From Intestinibaculum porci (GTDB lineage Bacteria; Bacillota_I; Bacilli_A; Erysipelotrichales; Coprobacillaceae), in contig NZ_AP019309.1 in NCBI RefSeq assembly GCF_003925875.1, forward strand, positions 558,001 to 622,000: a stretch of DNA of 64,000 bases. Reading direction: 5' to 3'. The notes beneath the pieces were generated by a model. It saw only the letters and a program-made list of their open reading frames with translations. It ran no database searches and was not told where the DNA came from. Shown here piece by piece: positions 33,837 through 46,013 of the stretch; position 1 is the first letter of the stretch; every line of letters starts with the position of its first letter. Made by a program: the position numbers and the translations under genes.

Positions 33837-34137
33837 AACAACCGATGAAACAAATACATTGAAGGGAAGTAGTAAAAGCGAAGGACAGGTAAAGAGAAGT
33901 TCTGGATGGTGCGAAGAACATGCTGACGACGTTTTGAACTCATCCTGGAGTGGAGCACTGAAATTGCAGTAGGTAGCTACGGAACTTGCGACCGTTATCA
34001 CGCTAGAGTATAACTTTTTCGAAAGCGTACTCGATAAGGTTGGCATCGTGAGGTGTCAATAAACTGAGGTGGAACCACGAAGCATATCTCTCTCGTCCTC
34101 TTGCTATAGTATATGTAGTAGAGACGAGAGTTTTTTT
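33837..34137 (+). promoter_or_regulatory. Leucine T-box riboswitch with terminator
   Basis: The leader shows AGTAGT and GAGAAG...GGATGGTGCGA stem I elements, a specifier segment GAACTCATCC with Leu codon CTC at 33940-33942, and the T-box AGGTGGAACCACG at 34067-34079. It ends in a terminator (CTCTCGTC 34090-34097 with GACGAGAG 34123-34130, then T7). Uncharged tRNA-Leu should favour the antiterminator and switch on leuA and the genes after it. The variable base of the TGGN bulge is A. Confidence 0.88.
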
Positions 34138-34165
34138 ATAAGGTTGGAAAGGAGAACAAAGAGAA

Positions 34166-35854
34166 ATGATGAATTATCAGAAGTACAAGAGATTTGAAAC
34201 CATCAGCCTGCCAGACCGTACCTGGCCAGACAAACATATCGAGAAAGCGCCAATCTGGTGCTCAGTCGATTTACGTGATGGGAACCAGGCTCTTGTCACA
34301 CCAATGAAGATCGAAGAAAAGGTAGAGATGTTTCAGACCTTGGTAGACTTAGGCTTCAAAGAAATTGAAGTTGGTTTCCCAAGTGCCAGTCAGATTGAAT
34401 ATGATTTCTTACGATTATTAATTGAGGAACATCTGATTCCTGATGATGTCACAGTTCAGGTATTAACGCAGTGTCGTGAACACCTGATTCGGAGAACCTT
34501 CGAGGCCTTAAAAGGATTGGATAAAGCGATTGTCCATATTTATAATTCAACATCAATTTTACAGCGAGATGTCGTCTTCAATAAGTCTAAAGAGGAAATT
34601 AAAAAGATTGCGACCGATGGCTGTCAGCTCGTTAAAGATTTATGTGGTGAATTTGATGGCAAAGTGATCCTGGAATATTCGCCAGAATCATTTACCGGCA
34701 CCGAAATGGACTACGCTGTGGAAGTCTGTGATGCCGTGATGGATGTCTGGGGCGCCACTCCTGATAATAAAGTGATCATCAACCTGCCCGCTACGGTTGA
34801 AATGGATACGCCAAATGTGTATGCCGATCAGATTGAATATGTCGGTCGTCACTTCAAAGATCGTAACCGCATGATTCTTTCGATTCATCCACATAATGAC
34901 CGTGGTACTGGCGTAGCCGCAACGGAATTGGCATTATTAGCTGGCGCGGATCGTGTAGAAGGCACATTATTTGGTAATGGTGAAAGAACTGGTAACGTGG
35001 ATATCGTTACCGTAGCGATGAACATGTTTGTTCAGGGCGTTGATCCAAAGCTTGACTTCTCACATATTAATGATGTGAAACATGTTTATGAAAAATGTAC
35101 AAAGATGGAAGTGGGACCAAGACAGCCATACGCTGGGCAGTTAGTCTTCACCGCTTTCTCTGGATCTCATCAGGATGCCATCAATAAAGGTATTCACAAA
35201 TATCGTGAAAGAGGATCAAAATACTGGGAAGTACCATACTTACCAATTGATCCGGCTGATGTCAATCGTCAGTATGAACCGATCGTTCGTATTAACTCCC
35301 AGTCTGGTAAAGGCGGCGTGGCTTACGTCATGGATACAATCTTCGGCTATCATCTTCCAAAAGCAATGCAGGCAGACTTTGCCAGTGATGTGCAGAAGAT
35401 TTCTGAAGCAGAAGGGGAAGTTTCACCAGAACGAATCTTCGATACCTTTAATAAGGATTACATCGAAAATGAACAGCCACTCAAGTTTGTCTCTCAGAAA
35501 CTGATTGATATTTCTGAAGATTCTTCAAATGACTTTGAACGTGAAGCCATCATTAAATTAAATGATCATGGCAATATTAGAATTATTGAAGGTTATGGCA
35601 ATGGTCCAATCGATGCCGCTAAGGATGCTTTCAACCGCAATGGTTATCCTTACATGCACTTATTAGACTATAGTGAACATGCTTTGACTTCTGGTTCTTC
35701 TTCTAAAGCAGCCGCATATGTCTGCTTAAGAGCGAAGGGGACATCAATTACCGAATGGGGTGTTGGGGTTCATGCCAATATCACCACTGCGACAATCAAA
35801 GCAATGATCTCTGCTATGAACCGTATCTATAAACGATTAGATGATAGTAAATAG
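34166..35854 (+). CDS. leuA: 2-isopropylmalate synthase (type 2, long form)
   Basis: First committed step of leucine synthesis: condenses acetyl-CoA with 2-oxoisovalerate. The long (562 aa) LeuA type 2 form with PIWCSVDLRDGNQAL in the TIM barrel, metal-binding HPHNDRG, NGERTGNVD, and a C-terminal regulatory domain (about 430-562) that normally binds leucine. AAAGGAG precedes the first ATG; a second ATG follows at once. Opens the T-box controlled operon. Confidence 0.95.
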   Translation: MMNYQKYKRFETISLPDRTWPDKHIEKAPIWCSVDLRDGNQALVTPMKIEEKVEMFQTLVDLGFKEIEVGFPSASQIEYDFLRLLIEEHLIPDDVTVQVLTQCREHLIRRTFEALKGLDKAIVHIYNSTSILQRDVVFNKSKEEIKKIATDGCQLVKDLCGEFDGKVILEYSPESFTGTEMDYAVEVCDAVMDVWGATPDNKVIINLPATVEMDTPNVYADQIEYVGRHFKDRNRMILSIHPHNDRGTGVAATELALLAGADRVEGTLFGNGERTGNVDIVTVAMNMFVQGVDPKLDFSHINDVKHVYEKCTKMEVGPRQPYAGQLVFTAFSGSHQDAINKGIHKYRERGSKYWEVPYLPIDPADVNRQYEPIVRINSQSGKGGVAYVMDTIFGYHLPKAMQADFASDVQKISEAEGEVSPERIFDTFNKDYIENEQPLKFVSQKLIDISEDSSNDFEREAIIKLNDHGNIRIIEGYGNGPIDAAKDAFNRNGYPYMHLLDYSEHALTSGSSSKAAAYVCLRAKGTSITEWGVGVHANITTATIKAMISAMNRIYKRLDDSK

Positions 35855-35863
35855 GAGGAGCCT

Positions 35864-37409
<1,546 letters not shown>

Positions 37410-37430
37410 TCACGTCATTTCATATACAAA

Positions 37431-37483
37431 CAACACACAATTTTGTGTGTTGTCATCAGGGAGTAAGGATTCCTTACTCCTTT
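37431..37483 (+). repeat. Two adjacent hairpins between ilvC and leuC
   Basis: Perfect CAACACACAA/TTGTGTGTTG (37431-37440, 37443-37452) is followed by GGAGTAAGGA/TCCTTACTCC (37460-37469, 37471-37480) and TTT. The T-run is too short for an efficient terminator. It may be an attenuator or a processing/stability element separating the ilvC message from leuCDB. Confidence 0.55.
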
Positions 37484-37532
37484 ATGACAACATATAAATG
37501 TTTGTAGTCATATGTAAAGGGGGACACAATTT

Positions 37533-38810
37533 ATGGCAATGACAATGACACAAAAAATTCTGGCAGCGCATGCCGGATTAGATCACGTTGTGCCTGGTCA
37601 GCTTATTGAAGCGAAACTTGACTTGGTGATGGCCAACGATGTAACGGGTCCAATGGCCTTACCAATTATTAAAAAGATGGGGACAAATGTATTCGACAAA
37701 GACAAAGTTGTTTTTGTGCCAGATCATTTCACGCCTAATAAAGATATAAAATCCGCTGAAAATGCGAAAGCCATTTTAGATTATTCAAACGAGCAGGGGC
37801 TTACCAATATTATGGTACAAGGCAAATGCGGGGTTGAACATGCGATTTTACCTGAACGCGGTCTTGTTTACAGCGGCATGTGTGTCATCGGCGCGGATTC
37901 ACATACCTGTACATATGGTGCGTTAGGTGCTTTCTCAACGGGGGTTGGGACAACCGATATCGCCGCGGGGATGGTCAGCGGCCAGGCTTGGTTCAAGATT
38001 CCGGAAGCCATTCAGGTGCGTTTAACCGGGAAACTGCCACGCTATGTAACTGGTAAAGATGTTATTTTACATATTATCGGTGAAATCGGCGTTGATGGCG
38101 CCCTTTATAAATCCTTAGAATTCACTGGTGATGGCTGTGGCGAATTGTCCATGGATGATCGTTTTACGATCTGTAATATGGCTATTGAAGCCGGTGCGAA
38201 AAATGGTATTTTCCCAGTTGATGATCAGGCGCGTAAATATATGAAAAATGCCGGTGTAGAAAGCTGGGAAGAATATACCGCTGATGATGATGCAAAGTAT
38301 ATCAGAGTGGTTAACGTGAACTTAAGTGCATTACGTCCAACAGTCGCTTTCCCACACTTACCTGGTAATGCGAAAACGATTGATGAAGTCGAACAGATGG
38401 ATAAGATTTATATCGATCAGGTGGTCATCGGTTCATGTACGAATGGTCGTTTATCAGACTTAGAAAAAGCAGCGGCTGTTTTAAAAGGCCATAAAGTCGC
38501 ACCAAATGTGCGTGTTATGGTCGTACCAGCAACCCAGAAGATTTTCTTACAGGCGGTGCATGAAGGCTTAGTAGATATCTTCATTGAAGCGGGCTGTGCT
38601 TTCAATACCGCTTCCTGTGGTCCATGTATGGGCGGACATATGGGTGTCTTAGCGAAAGGAGAAAAATGTGTTTCTACCACTAACCGTAACTTCGTCGGTC
38701 GTATGGGTGACACTGAATCTCTCATCTATTTAGCATCCCCAGAAACCGCTGCAGCGAGTGCGATTGCAGGTTATATTGCCAATCCTGAAAAAGTAGGAGG
38801 AGAACATTAA
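37533..38810 (+). CDS. leuC: 3-isopropylmalate dehydratase large subunit
   Basis: Aconitase-family enzyme that isomerises 2- to 3-isopropylmalate with LeuD. The 4Fe-4S cysteines are in VIGSCTNGR and in [25 protein letters not shown] is the family signature. Length 425 aa is the shorter archaeal/Firmicutes type. AAAGGGGG precedes the ATG. It shares TAATG with leuD. Confidence 0.95.
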   Translation: MAMTMTQKILAAHAGLDHVVPGQLIEAKLDLVMANDVTGPMALPIIKKMGTNVFDKDKVVFVPDHFTPNKDIKSAENAKAILDYSNEQGLTNIMVQGKCGVEHAILPERGLVYSGMCVIGADSHTCTYGALGAFSTGVGTTDIAAGMVSGQAWFKIPEAIQVRLTGKLPRYVTGKDVILHIIGEIGVDGALYKSLEFTGDGCGELSMDDRFTICNMAIEAGAKNGIFPVDDQARKYMKNAGVESWEEYTADDDAKYIRVVNVNLSALRPTVAFPHLPGNAKTIDEVEQMDKIYIDQVVIGSCTNGRLSDLEKAAAVLKGHKVAPNVRVMVVPATQKIFLQAVHEGLVDIFIEAGCAFNTASCGPCMGGHMGVLAKGEKCVSTTNRNFVGRMGDTESLIYLASPETAAASAIAGYIANPEKVGGEH

Positions 38811-39307
38811 TGAACGGTGCACATGGTACAGTATTCAAATACGGCGATAACGTCGATACCGACGTTATCATTCCGGCAAGATATTTAAACTCTTTCGATG
38901 CCAAAGAATTGGCATCACATGCAATGGTGGACATTGATCCTACTTTCACCTCACGCGTGAAAGACGGGGACATTATTGTGGCACGCCGTAACTTTGGCTG
39001 CGGCAGTTCCCGTGAACATGCGCCCTTAGCTTTAAAAACAGCAGGGGTAGCCTGCGTTATTGCGGACTCTTTTGCTCGTATCTTCTATCGTAACTCTATT
39101 AATATCGGTTTTGCGATTCTGGAATGTCCAGAAGCGGCCGCCGCAATTAATGATGGCGATGAAGTGAAAGTTGATTATGACACGGGTGTGATTACGGATG
39201 TCACTACCAATCAGACCTTTAAAGCGCAGCCTTTCCCTGAATTTATGCAGAAGATTATTGCGGCTGGCGGCCTGGTCAACTATGTCAATGAGAAAAAAGA
39301 AGGTTAA
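38810..39307 (+). CDS. leuD: 3-isopropylmalate dehydratase small subunit
   Basis: Swivelling-domain subunit (165 aa) with [16 protein letters not shown] and [11 protein letters not shown], the two signature segments. AGGAGG lies just upstream, in the leuC end. It forms the dehydratase with LeuC. Confidence 0.95.
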   Translation: MNGAHGTVFKYGDNVDTDVIIPARYLNSFDAKELASHAMVDIDPTFTSRVKDGDIIVARRNFGCGSSREHAPLALKTAGVACVIADSFARIFYRNSINIGFAILECPEAAAAINDGDEVKVDYDTGVITDVTTNQTFKAQPFPEFMQKIIAAGGLVNYVNEKKEG

Positions 39308-39309
39308 GC

Positions 39310-40392
39310 ATGGAAAAGAATATTACGGTTATTAAAGGCGATGGGATCGGTCCTGAAGTCGTTAATGAAGCGATCAAGGTCTTAGATGCCGTAGCCAAAA
39401 AATATCATCATACATTTCATTATACCGATATCTTAATGGGCGGTTGCTCGATTGATGCTTATGGCGTCCCACTCACGGATGAAGCGATTGCGACTGCCCA
39501 AAGCGGTGATGCGGTTTTATTAGGATCGATCGGTGGTAATACGACAACCAGTCCCTGGTATAAGCTGCCGCCTGATCATCGACCAGAAGCGGGCTTATTA
39601 AAAATTCGTAAAGCCTTAGGCTTATTTGCGAACTTACGTCCAGCTTATCTCTATCCAGAATTAGCTGAGGCATGTCCATTAAAAGAATCAACGAGTGCCA
39701 AAGGCTTTGATATGGTCATTGTCCGTGAATTAACGGGTGGGCTTTATTTTGGTGAACATACAACCAAGGAAATCAATGGCGAATTAGTCGCTCATGATAA
39801 CCTTGTTTATAGTGAAAGTGAAATTCGTCGCATTGCGAAACGCGGTTTTGAAATTGCGATGAAACGTCGTAAAAAAGTCACTTCAGTTGATAAAGCAAAT
39901 GTTTTGGATTCTTCACGCTTATGGCGTAAAGTAGTATCAGAAGTTGCACAGGATTATCCAGAAGTAGAAGTTGAAAACATGTTAGTTGATAATGCGGCGA
40001 TGCAGCTCGTAAAAGATCCTGCACAGTTTGATGTTGTCCTGACGGAAAACATGTTTGGCGACATCTTAAGTGATGAAGCGTCAATGGTGACCGGATCGAT
40101 CGGGATGTTAGCGAGTGCCAGCTTACGCGCCGATAGTTTTGGTATGTACGAACCATCAGGCGGCAGTGCACCAGATATTGCCGGAAAGAATATTGCTAAT
40201 CCAATTGCCCAGATTTTATCAGCGGCGATGATGTTAAGATACTCTTTCAATATGGATGAAGAAGCGGATGCGATCGAAGCTGCCATTAAGCAGGTGATCG
40301 CTGAAGGCTATCGCACTTTTGATATTTATAAAGAGGGTAATCATAAGGTATCAACAAGTGAAATGGGCGACTTAATTGTGAATAGATTATAG
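39310..40392 (+). CDS. leuB: 3-isopropylmalate dehydrogenase
   Basis: NAD-dependent oxidative decarboxylation to 2-oxoisocaproate. GDGIGPEVV at the N-terminus, [24 protein letters not shown] with metal Asp residues, and [14 protein letters not shown]. Length 360 aa. Only a modest AAGAAGG ribosome binding site. Confidence 0.95.
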   Translation: MEKNITVIKGDGIGPEVVNEAIKVLDAVAKKYHHTFHYTDILMGGCSIDAYGVPLTDEAIATAQSGDAVLLGSIGGNTTTSPWYKLPPDHRPEAGLLKIRKALGLFANLRPAYLYPELAEACPLKESTSAKGFDMVIVRELTGGLYFGEHTTKEINGELVAHDNLVYSESEIRRIAKRGFEIAMKRRKKVTSVDKANVLDSSRLWRKVVSEVAQDYPEVEVENMLVDNAAMQLVKDPAQFDVVLTENMFGDILSDEASMVTGSIGMLASASLRADSFGMYEPSGGSAPDIAGKNIANPIAQILSAAMMLRYSFNMDEEADAIEAAIKQVIAEGYRTFDIYKEGNHKVSTSEMGDLIVNRL

Positions 40393-40407
40393 GAGGTCAT
40401 TTAATTT

Positions 40408-42084
40408 ATGAGAAGTGATAACGTAAAAAAGGGTGTTGAAAGAGCACCGCACAGATCATTATTCAATGCACTCGGTTTTACCGAAGAAGAACTGGAAAGA
40501 CCATTGATCGGCGTGGTCTCTTCCTATAACGAAATCGTTCCTGGTCATATGAACCTGGATAAAATTTCTGAAGCCGTGAAAAAAGGTGTTTATTTAGCTG
40601 GTGGGGTGCCTGTTGAAGTCCCAGCCATCGCTGTCTGCGATGGGATCGCTATGAACCATACCGGCATGAAATATTCCTTAGTAACCCGTGAGCTGATCGC
40701 TGATTCTACTGAATGTTTAGCGACCGCGCATCAGTTCGATGGTTTGGTCATGATTCCAAACTGTGATAAGAACGTGCCAGGCTTATTAATGGCCGCTGCT
40801 CGTTTGAATATTCCGACGATCTTTGTCTCTGGCGGACCAATGTTAGCGGGGGCTGAAATCAATGGCAAACGCTCATGCTTATCAACGTTATTCGAACAGG
40901 TTGGTCAGTATAATGCCGGAAAGATTTCTGCAGAAGAATTGGAATACGCGGAAAAAGTTTCTTGTCCAACTTGCGGCTCATGTTCTGGTATGTATACCGC
41001 TAACTCTATGAACTGCTTAACTGAAGCATTAGGGATGGGTTTAAAAGGTAATGGGACAATCCCAGCTGTTTACTCAGCACGTATCCGCTTAGCGAAAAAA
41101 GCGGGGATGCAGATCATGAAATTGATCGAAAAGGATATCCGTCCAAGAGATATCATGACTGAAGCTGCTTTCCGCAATGCGATGGCCGTTGATATGGCTT
41201 TGGGCTGTTCAACTAACTCAATGTTACACTTACCAGCGATTGCTCATGAAGCAGGCGTTGAATTAAACTTAGATATCGCTAATGAAATTTCTAAGAAAAC
41301 ACCAAACTTATGTCATTTAGCACCAGCTGGTTCAACATTTATTCAGGACTTAGACTTAGCCGGCGGCGTTTATGCGGTCATGAATGAACTGGATTCCATC
41401 GGTGTCTTAGATACCTCAGGTATTACCTGTACAACCAAGACGATTAAGGAAAACATTGAAGGATGCAAGAACTTAAATCCAGAAATCATTCGTCCAATCG
41501 ATCATCCTTATTCAAAAACTGGCGGTATCGCAGTCTTAAGAGGAAACTTAGCGCCGGATAGCTGTGTCGTAAAACAGTCAGCGGTGGCGCCAGAAATGAT
41601 GAAACACCGTGGCCCAGCCCGTGTCTTCGACTGTGAAGAAGATGCTATTGCGGCCATTCGTGCAGGCAAGATCGTGAAAGGTGATGTGGTTATCATTCGG
41701 TACGAAGGTCCAAAAGGCGGTCCTGGGATGCGTGAAATGTTGTCACCAACAAGTGAAATTGCCGGAATGGGCTTAGATAAAGATGTCGCATTAATTACTG
41801 ATGGTCGTTTCTCAGGAGCAACACGTGGCGCTTCCATTGGTCACGTTTCGCCAGAAGCAGCTGTTGGCGGTCCTATCGCTTTAGTTGAAGAAGGCGATAT
41901 GATCTCAATTGATATTCCAAATAATGAAATTACCTTAGAAGTTGATGACGAAACATTAGCTGCCCGTAAAGCAAAATGGCAGCCAAGAGAACCACGCATC
42001 AACACGGGGTACTTAAAGAAATATGCATCAATGGTTACCAGTGCCAATACTGGGGCTATATTAAAAGTCAATAAAGAAAAATAA
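40408..42084 (+). CDS. ilvD: Dihydroxyacid dehydratase
   Basis: Third common step of valine/isoleucine synthesis; Fe-S enzyme of 558 aa. Signature [16 protein letters not shown] and the cysteines of [17 protein letters not shown], plus [14 protein letters not shown] near the C-terminus. AGGAGG precedes the ATG. Confidence 0.95.
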   Translation: MRSDNVKKGVERAPHRSLFNALGFTEEELERPLIGVVSSYNEIVPGHMNLDKISEAVKKGVYLAGGVPVEVPAIAVCDGIAMNHTGMKYSLVTRELIADSTECLATAHQFDGLVMIPNCDKNVPGLLMAAARLNIPTIFVSGGPMLAGAEINGKRSCLSTLFEQVGQYNAGKISAEELEYAEKVSCPTCGSCSGMYTANSMNCLTEALGMGLKGNGTIPAVYSARIRLAKKAGMQIMKLIEKDIRPRDIMTEAAFRNAMAVDMALGCSTNSMLHLPAIAHEAGVELNLDIANEISKKTPNLCHLAPAGSTFIQDLDLAGGVYAVMNELDSIGVLDTSGITCTTKTIKENIEGCKNLNPEIIRPIDHPYSKTGGIAVLRGNLAPDSCVVKQSAVAPEMMKHRGPARVFDCEEDAIAAIRAGKIVKGDVVIIRYEGPKGGPGMREMLSPTSEIAGMGLDKDVALITDGRFSGATRGASIGHVSPEAAVGGPIALVEEGDMISIDIPNNEITLEVDDETLAARKAKWQPREPRINTGYLKKYASMVTSANTGAILKVNKEK

Positions 42085-42105
42085 AAGAAAAAAAGGAGGG
42101 CAAAC

Positions 42106-43794
42106 ATGAAGTTAAAAGGATCAGATATTGTTGTTGAATGCTTGCTCGAACAAGGTGTTGATACGGTGTTCGGGTACCCTGGAGGGACGATCCTCGAAGT
42201 CTATGATAGTTTGTATAAATATCAGGACAAAATCAATCATGTCTTAACTTCACACGAACAGGGGGCGGCACATGCAGCCGATGGCTATGCCAGAGCAACT
42301 GGTAAAGTCGGTGTCTGTATGGCTACATCAGGACCAGGGGCAACTAACTTAGTCACTGGGATTGCGACTGCTTATATGGATTCGATTCCTTTAGTCGCGA
42401 TCACGGCGAACGTCGCAGCGGGCGCTTTAGGGAAAGATTCTTTCCAGGAAATTGATATCAAAGGCGTGACGATTCCCGTTACTAAGCATAACTTCATCGT
42501 CAAAAAGGCCGATGATTTAGCACCAACTATTCGCCGTGCTTTTAAGATTGCGTCGAGCGGTCGACCAGGTCCAGTCTTAGTCGATATCACCAAAAATGCG
42601 ACGGTAGAAGAAGGCGAATATACGCCAGAAAAGATCGAAAAAGAAGTCGATGAACAGAAAGTCGGCTCTTATAAAAAAGCAGATATTGAAAAAGCGATTG
42701 CGATGATTGAAAAAAGCGAACGGCCTTTTATCTTCGTCGGCGGCGGAGCAATTGCCTCTGGCGCTAGTGAAGCGTTAAAGACCTTCGTTGAAAGAATCGA
42801 TGCTCCAGTTTGTGATTCCTTGATGGGGAAAGGGGCTTTTGACAACCTCAATCCACGTTATACGGGAATGCTTGGTATGCATGGGACGAAGACAAGTAAC
42901 TTAGGCGTTTCTCGCTGTGATTTATTAATCACGATTGGGGCGCGTTTTAGTGACCGTGTCACCGGCAATGCAAAGAAGTTTGCCAGCAATGCGAAAAAGA
43001 TTCACATCGATATCGATGAAGCAGAAATCAATAAGAATATCCGCGTGGATTTAGGCTTAATTGGTGATGCTAAAGCGATCCTTGAAGCCCTCAATCTTTT
43101 CTTAAAACAGCAGAACCATCCAGCCTGGATGAAACAGATTCGCGAATTAAAGGAACGTTATCCTTTGAAATATGATACGGATCGTTTAACGGGTCCTTAT
43201 ATTATTGAACAGTTAGATTTACAGACAGATTCTGAAGCGATCATTTCGACAGATGTTGGTCAGCATCAGATGTGGGCGGCGCAGTACTATCATTTCCGTC
43301 ACCCAAGACAGTTATTAACATCTGGCGGTTTGGGCACGATGGGTTATGGCTTAGGCGCCTGCATCGGTGCAAAATATGGCGTGCCTGATAAACCGGTCAT
43401 TAATATCGCCGGTGATGGCTGTTTTAGAATGAACATGAATGAATTAGCCACTGCTTCTCGTTATGGTGTGCCAATCATTCAGATCGTTTTTAACAACCAT
43501 GTATTAGGGATGGTCCGTCAGTGGCAGACCTTATTCTATGGCAAACGTTATTCCAATACCGTTTTACATGATAAGGTAGACTTCGTTAAAGTCGCTGAAG
43601 GCTTAGGCTGTGAAGCAGTGCGGGTCACGACCAAAGAAGAAGCCAAAGAAGCGATTGCGCGCGCTTTAGAGAGCGATCGGCCATTTGTCATCGATGCAAT
43701 CATCGATGATGATGATAAGGTTTATCCAATGGTTGCACCAGGTGCGCCAATTGCCAGCGCTTTTGATGCCGATGATGTCAAAAATAATGAATAA
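42106..43794 (+). CDS. ilvB: Acetolactate synthase large subunit
   Basis: TPP-dependent catalytic subunit (562 aa). FGYPGGTILEVYD with the N-terminal catalytic Glu in TSHEQGAAHAADGYAR, central FAD-type domain, and the TPP motif GDGCFRMNMNELATASRY. AAAGGAGGG precedes the ATG. It closes the operon; its regulatory subunit is ilvN. Confidence 0.96.
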   Translation: MKLKGSDIVVECLLEQGVDTVFGYPGGTILEVYDSLYKYQDKINHVLTSHEQGAAHAADGYARATGKVGVCMATSGPGATNLVTGIATAYMDSIPLVAITANVAAGALGKDSFQEIDIKGVTIPVTKHNFIVKKADDLAPTIRRAFKIASSGRPGPVLVDITKNATVEEGEYTPEKIEKEVDEQKVGSYKKADIEKAIAMIEKSERPFIFVGGGAIASGASEALKTFVERIDAPVCDSLMGKGAFDNLNPRYTGMLGMHGTKTSNLGVSRCDLLITIGARFSDRVTGNAKKFASNAKKIHIDIDEAEINKNIRVDLGLIGDAKAILEALNLFLKQQNHPAWMKQIRELKERYPLKYDTDRLTGPYIIEQLDLQTDSEAIISTDVGQHQMWAAQYYHFRHPRQLLTSGGLGTMGYGLGACIGAKYGVPDKPVINIAGDGCFRMNMNELATASRYGVPIIQIVFNNHVLGMVRQWQTLFYGKRYSNTVLHDKVDFVKVAEGLGCEAVRVTTKEEAKEAIARALESDRPFVIDAIIDDDDKVYPMVAPGAPIASAFDADDVKNNE

Positions 43795-43796
43795 GA

Positions 43797-43823
43797 AAGA
43801 ATCCCTTTTTAGGGATTCTTTTC
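43797..43823 (+). terminator. Terminator of the leu-ilv operon
   Basis: AAGAATCCCT (43797-43806) with AGGGATTCTT (43811-43820), TTTT loop and a T-run. Confidence 0.85.
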
Positions 43824-43837
43824 AATAGGAGGAAAAA

Positions 43838-44308
43838 ATGTCATTACAGAAAGTTCAAAACTATTTTAAACAGTATCATATGGAAGATCGCATTATCGTT
43901 TTAGAAGATTCGAGTGCGACTGTTGAAGAAGCCGCTTCAGCGCTGCATACGAGAAAGGCGCGGATTGCGAAAACCATGTCCTTTTTAGTCGATGATCAGG
44001 TCAATCTGATTGTCATGGCTGGTGATGTCAAGATTGATAACCACAAATATAAAGAAGTGTTCCATAAAAAGTGTAAGATGGTTCCTTACGATCAGGTTGA
44101 AGAAAAGACTGGTCATCAGGTTGGCGGTGTTTGTCCGTTTGCCTTAAGCGATGATATTCATGTTTATCTGGATGATTCCTTAAAACGTTTTTCAACCGTT
44201 TTTCCGGCGGCCGGCAATAGTCATTCCGCTATTGAATTAACCCTTGATGAACTCGCTGCTTATGGTCATAACACCAAGTGGATTGATGTCACGAAAGCTA
44301 TTTCTTAA
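43838..44308 (+). CDS. YbaK/EbsC-family aminoacyl-tRNA deacylase
   Basis: A 156-residue protein of the YbaK/ProX editing family, which hydrolyses mischarged tRNAs. The family pattern is visible: IAKTMSFLVDDQVNLIVMAGDVKID, the VGGVCPFAL loop and AAGNSHSAIELT near the end. The amino acid edited cannot be told. AGGAGG precedes the ATG; it follows the operon terminator closely, so may depend on read-through. Confidence 0.88.
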   Translation: MSLQKVQNYFKQYHMEDRIIVLEDSSATVEEAASALHTRKARIAKTMSFLVDDQVNLIVMAGDVKIDNHKYKEVFHKKCKMVPYDQVEEKTGHQVGGVCPFALSDDIHVYLDDSLKRFSTVFPAAGNSHSAIELTLDELAAYGHNTKWIDVTKAIS

Positions 44309-44320
44309 TGATTAATTCAC

Positions 44321-44349
44321 TTGCATTTTTCTTCAAAAACCCCTAAACT
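44321..44349 (+). promoter_or_regulatory. Predicted promoter
   Basis: TTGCAT (44321-44326), 17-nt spacer, TAAACT (44344-44349), before the deoxynucleoside kinase gene. Confidence 0.55.
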
Positions 44350-44379
44350 AGTGAAGTTACTAAAGGGGGAATCTCAGTG

Positions 44380-45072
44380 ATGATTATCATGTCAGGAGCT
44401 ATTGGCGCTGGAAAGTCCAATTTAACACAAATTTTATCTGATCATTTAGGTACACAGCCTTTTTATGAACCCGTTGAAGACAATCCGATCTTACCGCTCT
44501 TTTATGCGGATCCTGATCGTTATGCCTTCTTATTACAGATTTACTTTTTAAATAAACGTTTCAAAACGATTAAAGAAGCGATGGTGCATGACAACAACGT
44601 CTTAGACCGTTCCATTTATGAAGATTCATTATTCTTCCATATGAACGCGGAAATGGGACGATGCGGTGATAAAGAAGTCGGCGTCTATGACGAATTATTA
44701 GCGAATATGATGGAAGAGCTGCCTTATTGTGCTTATAAGAAAGCCCCAGATTTACTCGTTCATATCGACGTTAATTTATCAACGATGTTAGATCATATTA
44801 AGATGCGCGGCCGCGATTATGAACAGGTGGAAAATGATGCCTCTTTAATGGACTATTATAAGAATTTATTAGACCACTATAAACCTTGGTATCAGGAATA
44901 TGATGCTTCACCAAAGATGGTTATTGATGGTAATCGCTATGATTTTGTGAATAACTTAGAAGATCGTAAAGATGTCTTAAAGCAGATTGATGATCAGCTT
45001 CTGGCTTTAGGCAAGTTATCTAAAGAAGAATATGACCATTTAATGGAGAAAATTAGAGACATGAGCTTGTAG
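44380..45072 (+). CDS. Deoxynucleoside kinase (dGK/dAK type)
   Basis: Salvage kinase (230 aa) that phosphorylates deoxynucleosides. P-loop GAIGAGKSN, substrate-binding YEPVEDNP, the DRS motif (VLDRSIYEDS) and the lid RGRDYEQ are typical of the dNK family in Firmicutes. ATG 44380 chosen, 9 nt after AAAGGGGGA; a GTG one codon earlier is possible. Which base is preferred cannot be read from sequence. Confidence 0.9.
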   Translation: MIIMSGAIGAGKSNLTQILSDHLGTQPFYEPVEDNPILPLFYADPDRYAFLLQIYFLNKRFKTIKEAMVHDNNVLDRSIYEDSLFFHMNAEMGRCGDKEVGVYDELLANMMEELPYCAYKKAPDLLVHIDVNLSTMLDHIKMRGRDYEQVENDASLMDYYKNLLDHYKPWYQEYDASPKMVIDGNRYDFVNNLEDRKDVLKQIDDQLLALGKLSKEEYDHLMEKIRDMSL

Positions 45073-45085
45073 CCCATGTCTTTTT
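45057..45085 (+). terminator. Intrinsic terminator
   Basis: AGACATG (45057-45063) and CATGTCT (45075-45081) arms, then T5. It overlaps the stop codon of the convergent PfkB gene. Confidence 0.65.
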
Positions 45086-46004
45086 ACACGTCTAATTCGA
45101 ATTCTTCAGGCAGAAATCTCGGACAGACATTTTCCTTCGTCGCAATGACGGAAGCTGCTAAACGGGTCCCGATTTCACAAGCCTGGGCAATTGTTTTGCC
45201 ATAAGTTAAACCAATGACCACGCCGGCGAAGAAGGAATCGCCGCAGCCGGTGGTATCAATGACATTGACTTTCGTGGCCGGGATGATTCCTGATTCCCCT
45301 TTATTGTTGGCATAGACAGCACCTTCGCCACCCATCGTAATAATCATCTGATTGATTTGTGCTAAAGCCACTTTCTTTTGTAAGATATCATCCATTTCAG
45401 CGGGTGTTTTCCCTTCGTAGTCTTCGGAGAAGAAGATCCCTGCTTCCTGCTGGTTGCAGACAAAGCAAGCAGTTTTCTTGATCAGATCACGACGTTCTAC
45501 GGCAATACTCATATTAGAAACGATGGCATAAACATTCTTATGATACTTTTCCGCAAAGTAAAAGACTTTGTTTAGGATCTTTGGATCCATGTCAATTTCG
45601 ACCACAATACTGTCACAGTCACTAAAGATTTCATCACCTTGTTCATCTAAGATATCCCCAATGACATCTAAGACAGGACGCTTAGAAATGGAAGCGACAA
45701 CGTCGCCTTCATTATCAAAGATCGCTAACCAGGTGCCTAGTCCATCTTCGGTGCGACGAATATACTGGGTATTGACTTTATGACGATCTAATTTATGAAT
45801 GACATCATCTGAAATACCTGTCTGATCGACAATACTAATGAATGTTGGTCGTAATTCGACATTCGCAATGTCTTCGACGACATTACGTGACACGCCGCCA
45901 TGTACCTGAGTGACGCGTCCGGCATTACGACCGGCTGGTATATACTGCGCTGTTGGGTAACCTTTAATATCCACAAAAACAGCGCCAATGACTACTATTC
46001 CCAT
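45084..46004 (-). CDS. PfkB-family carbohydrate/nucleoside kinase
   Basis: Ribokinase-fold kinase of 306 residues. N-terminal GGVSRNVVEDIA and the C-terminal catalytic signature DTTGCGDSFFAGVVIGL (Asp of TGCGD acts as base). Substrate unknown: sugars or nucleosides such as pseudouridine are typical. AGGAGG lies 6 nt before the ATG. It is 9 nt downstream of the RlmI-like gene, so the two are co-transcribed; a link with modified nucleosides is tempting but unproven. Confidence 0.88.
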   Translation of the reverse strand: MGIVVIGAVFVDIKGYPTAQYIPAGRNAGRVTQVHGGVSRNVVEDIANVELRPTFISIVDQTGISDDVIHKLDRHKVNTQYIRRTEDGLGTWLAIFDNEGDVVASISKRPVLDVIGDILDEQGDEIFSDCDSIVVEIDMDPKILNKVFYFAEKYHKNVYAIVSNMSIAVERRDLIKKTACFVCNQQEAGIFFSEDYEGKTPAEMDDILQKKVALAQINQMIITMGGEGAVYANNKGESGIIPATKVNVIDTTGCGDSFFAGVVIGLTYGKTIAQACEIGTRLAASVIATKENVCPRFLPEEFELDV

Positions 46005-46013
46005 GAGAACCTC

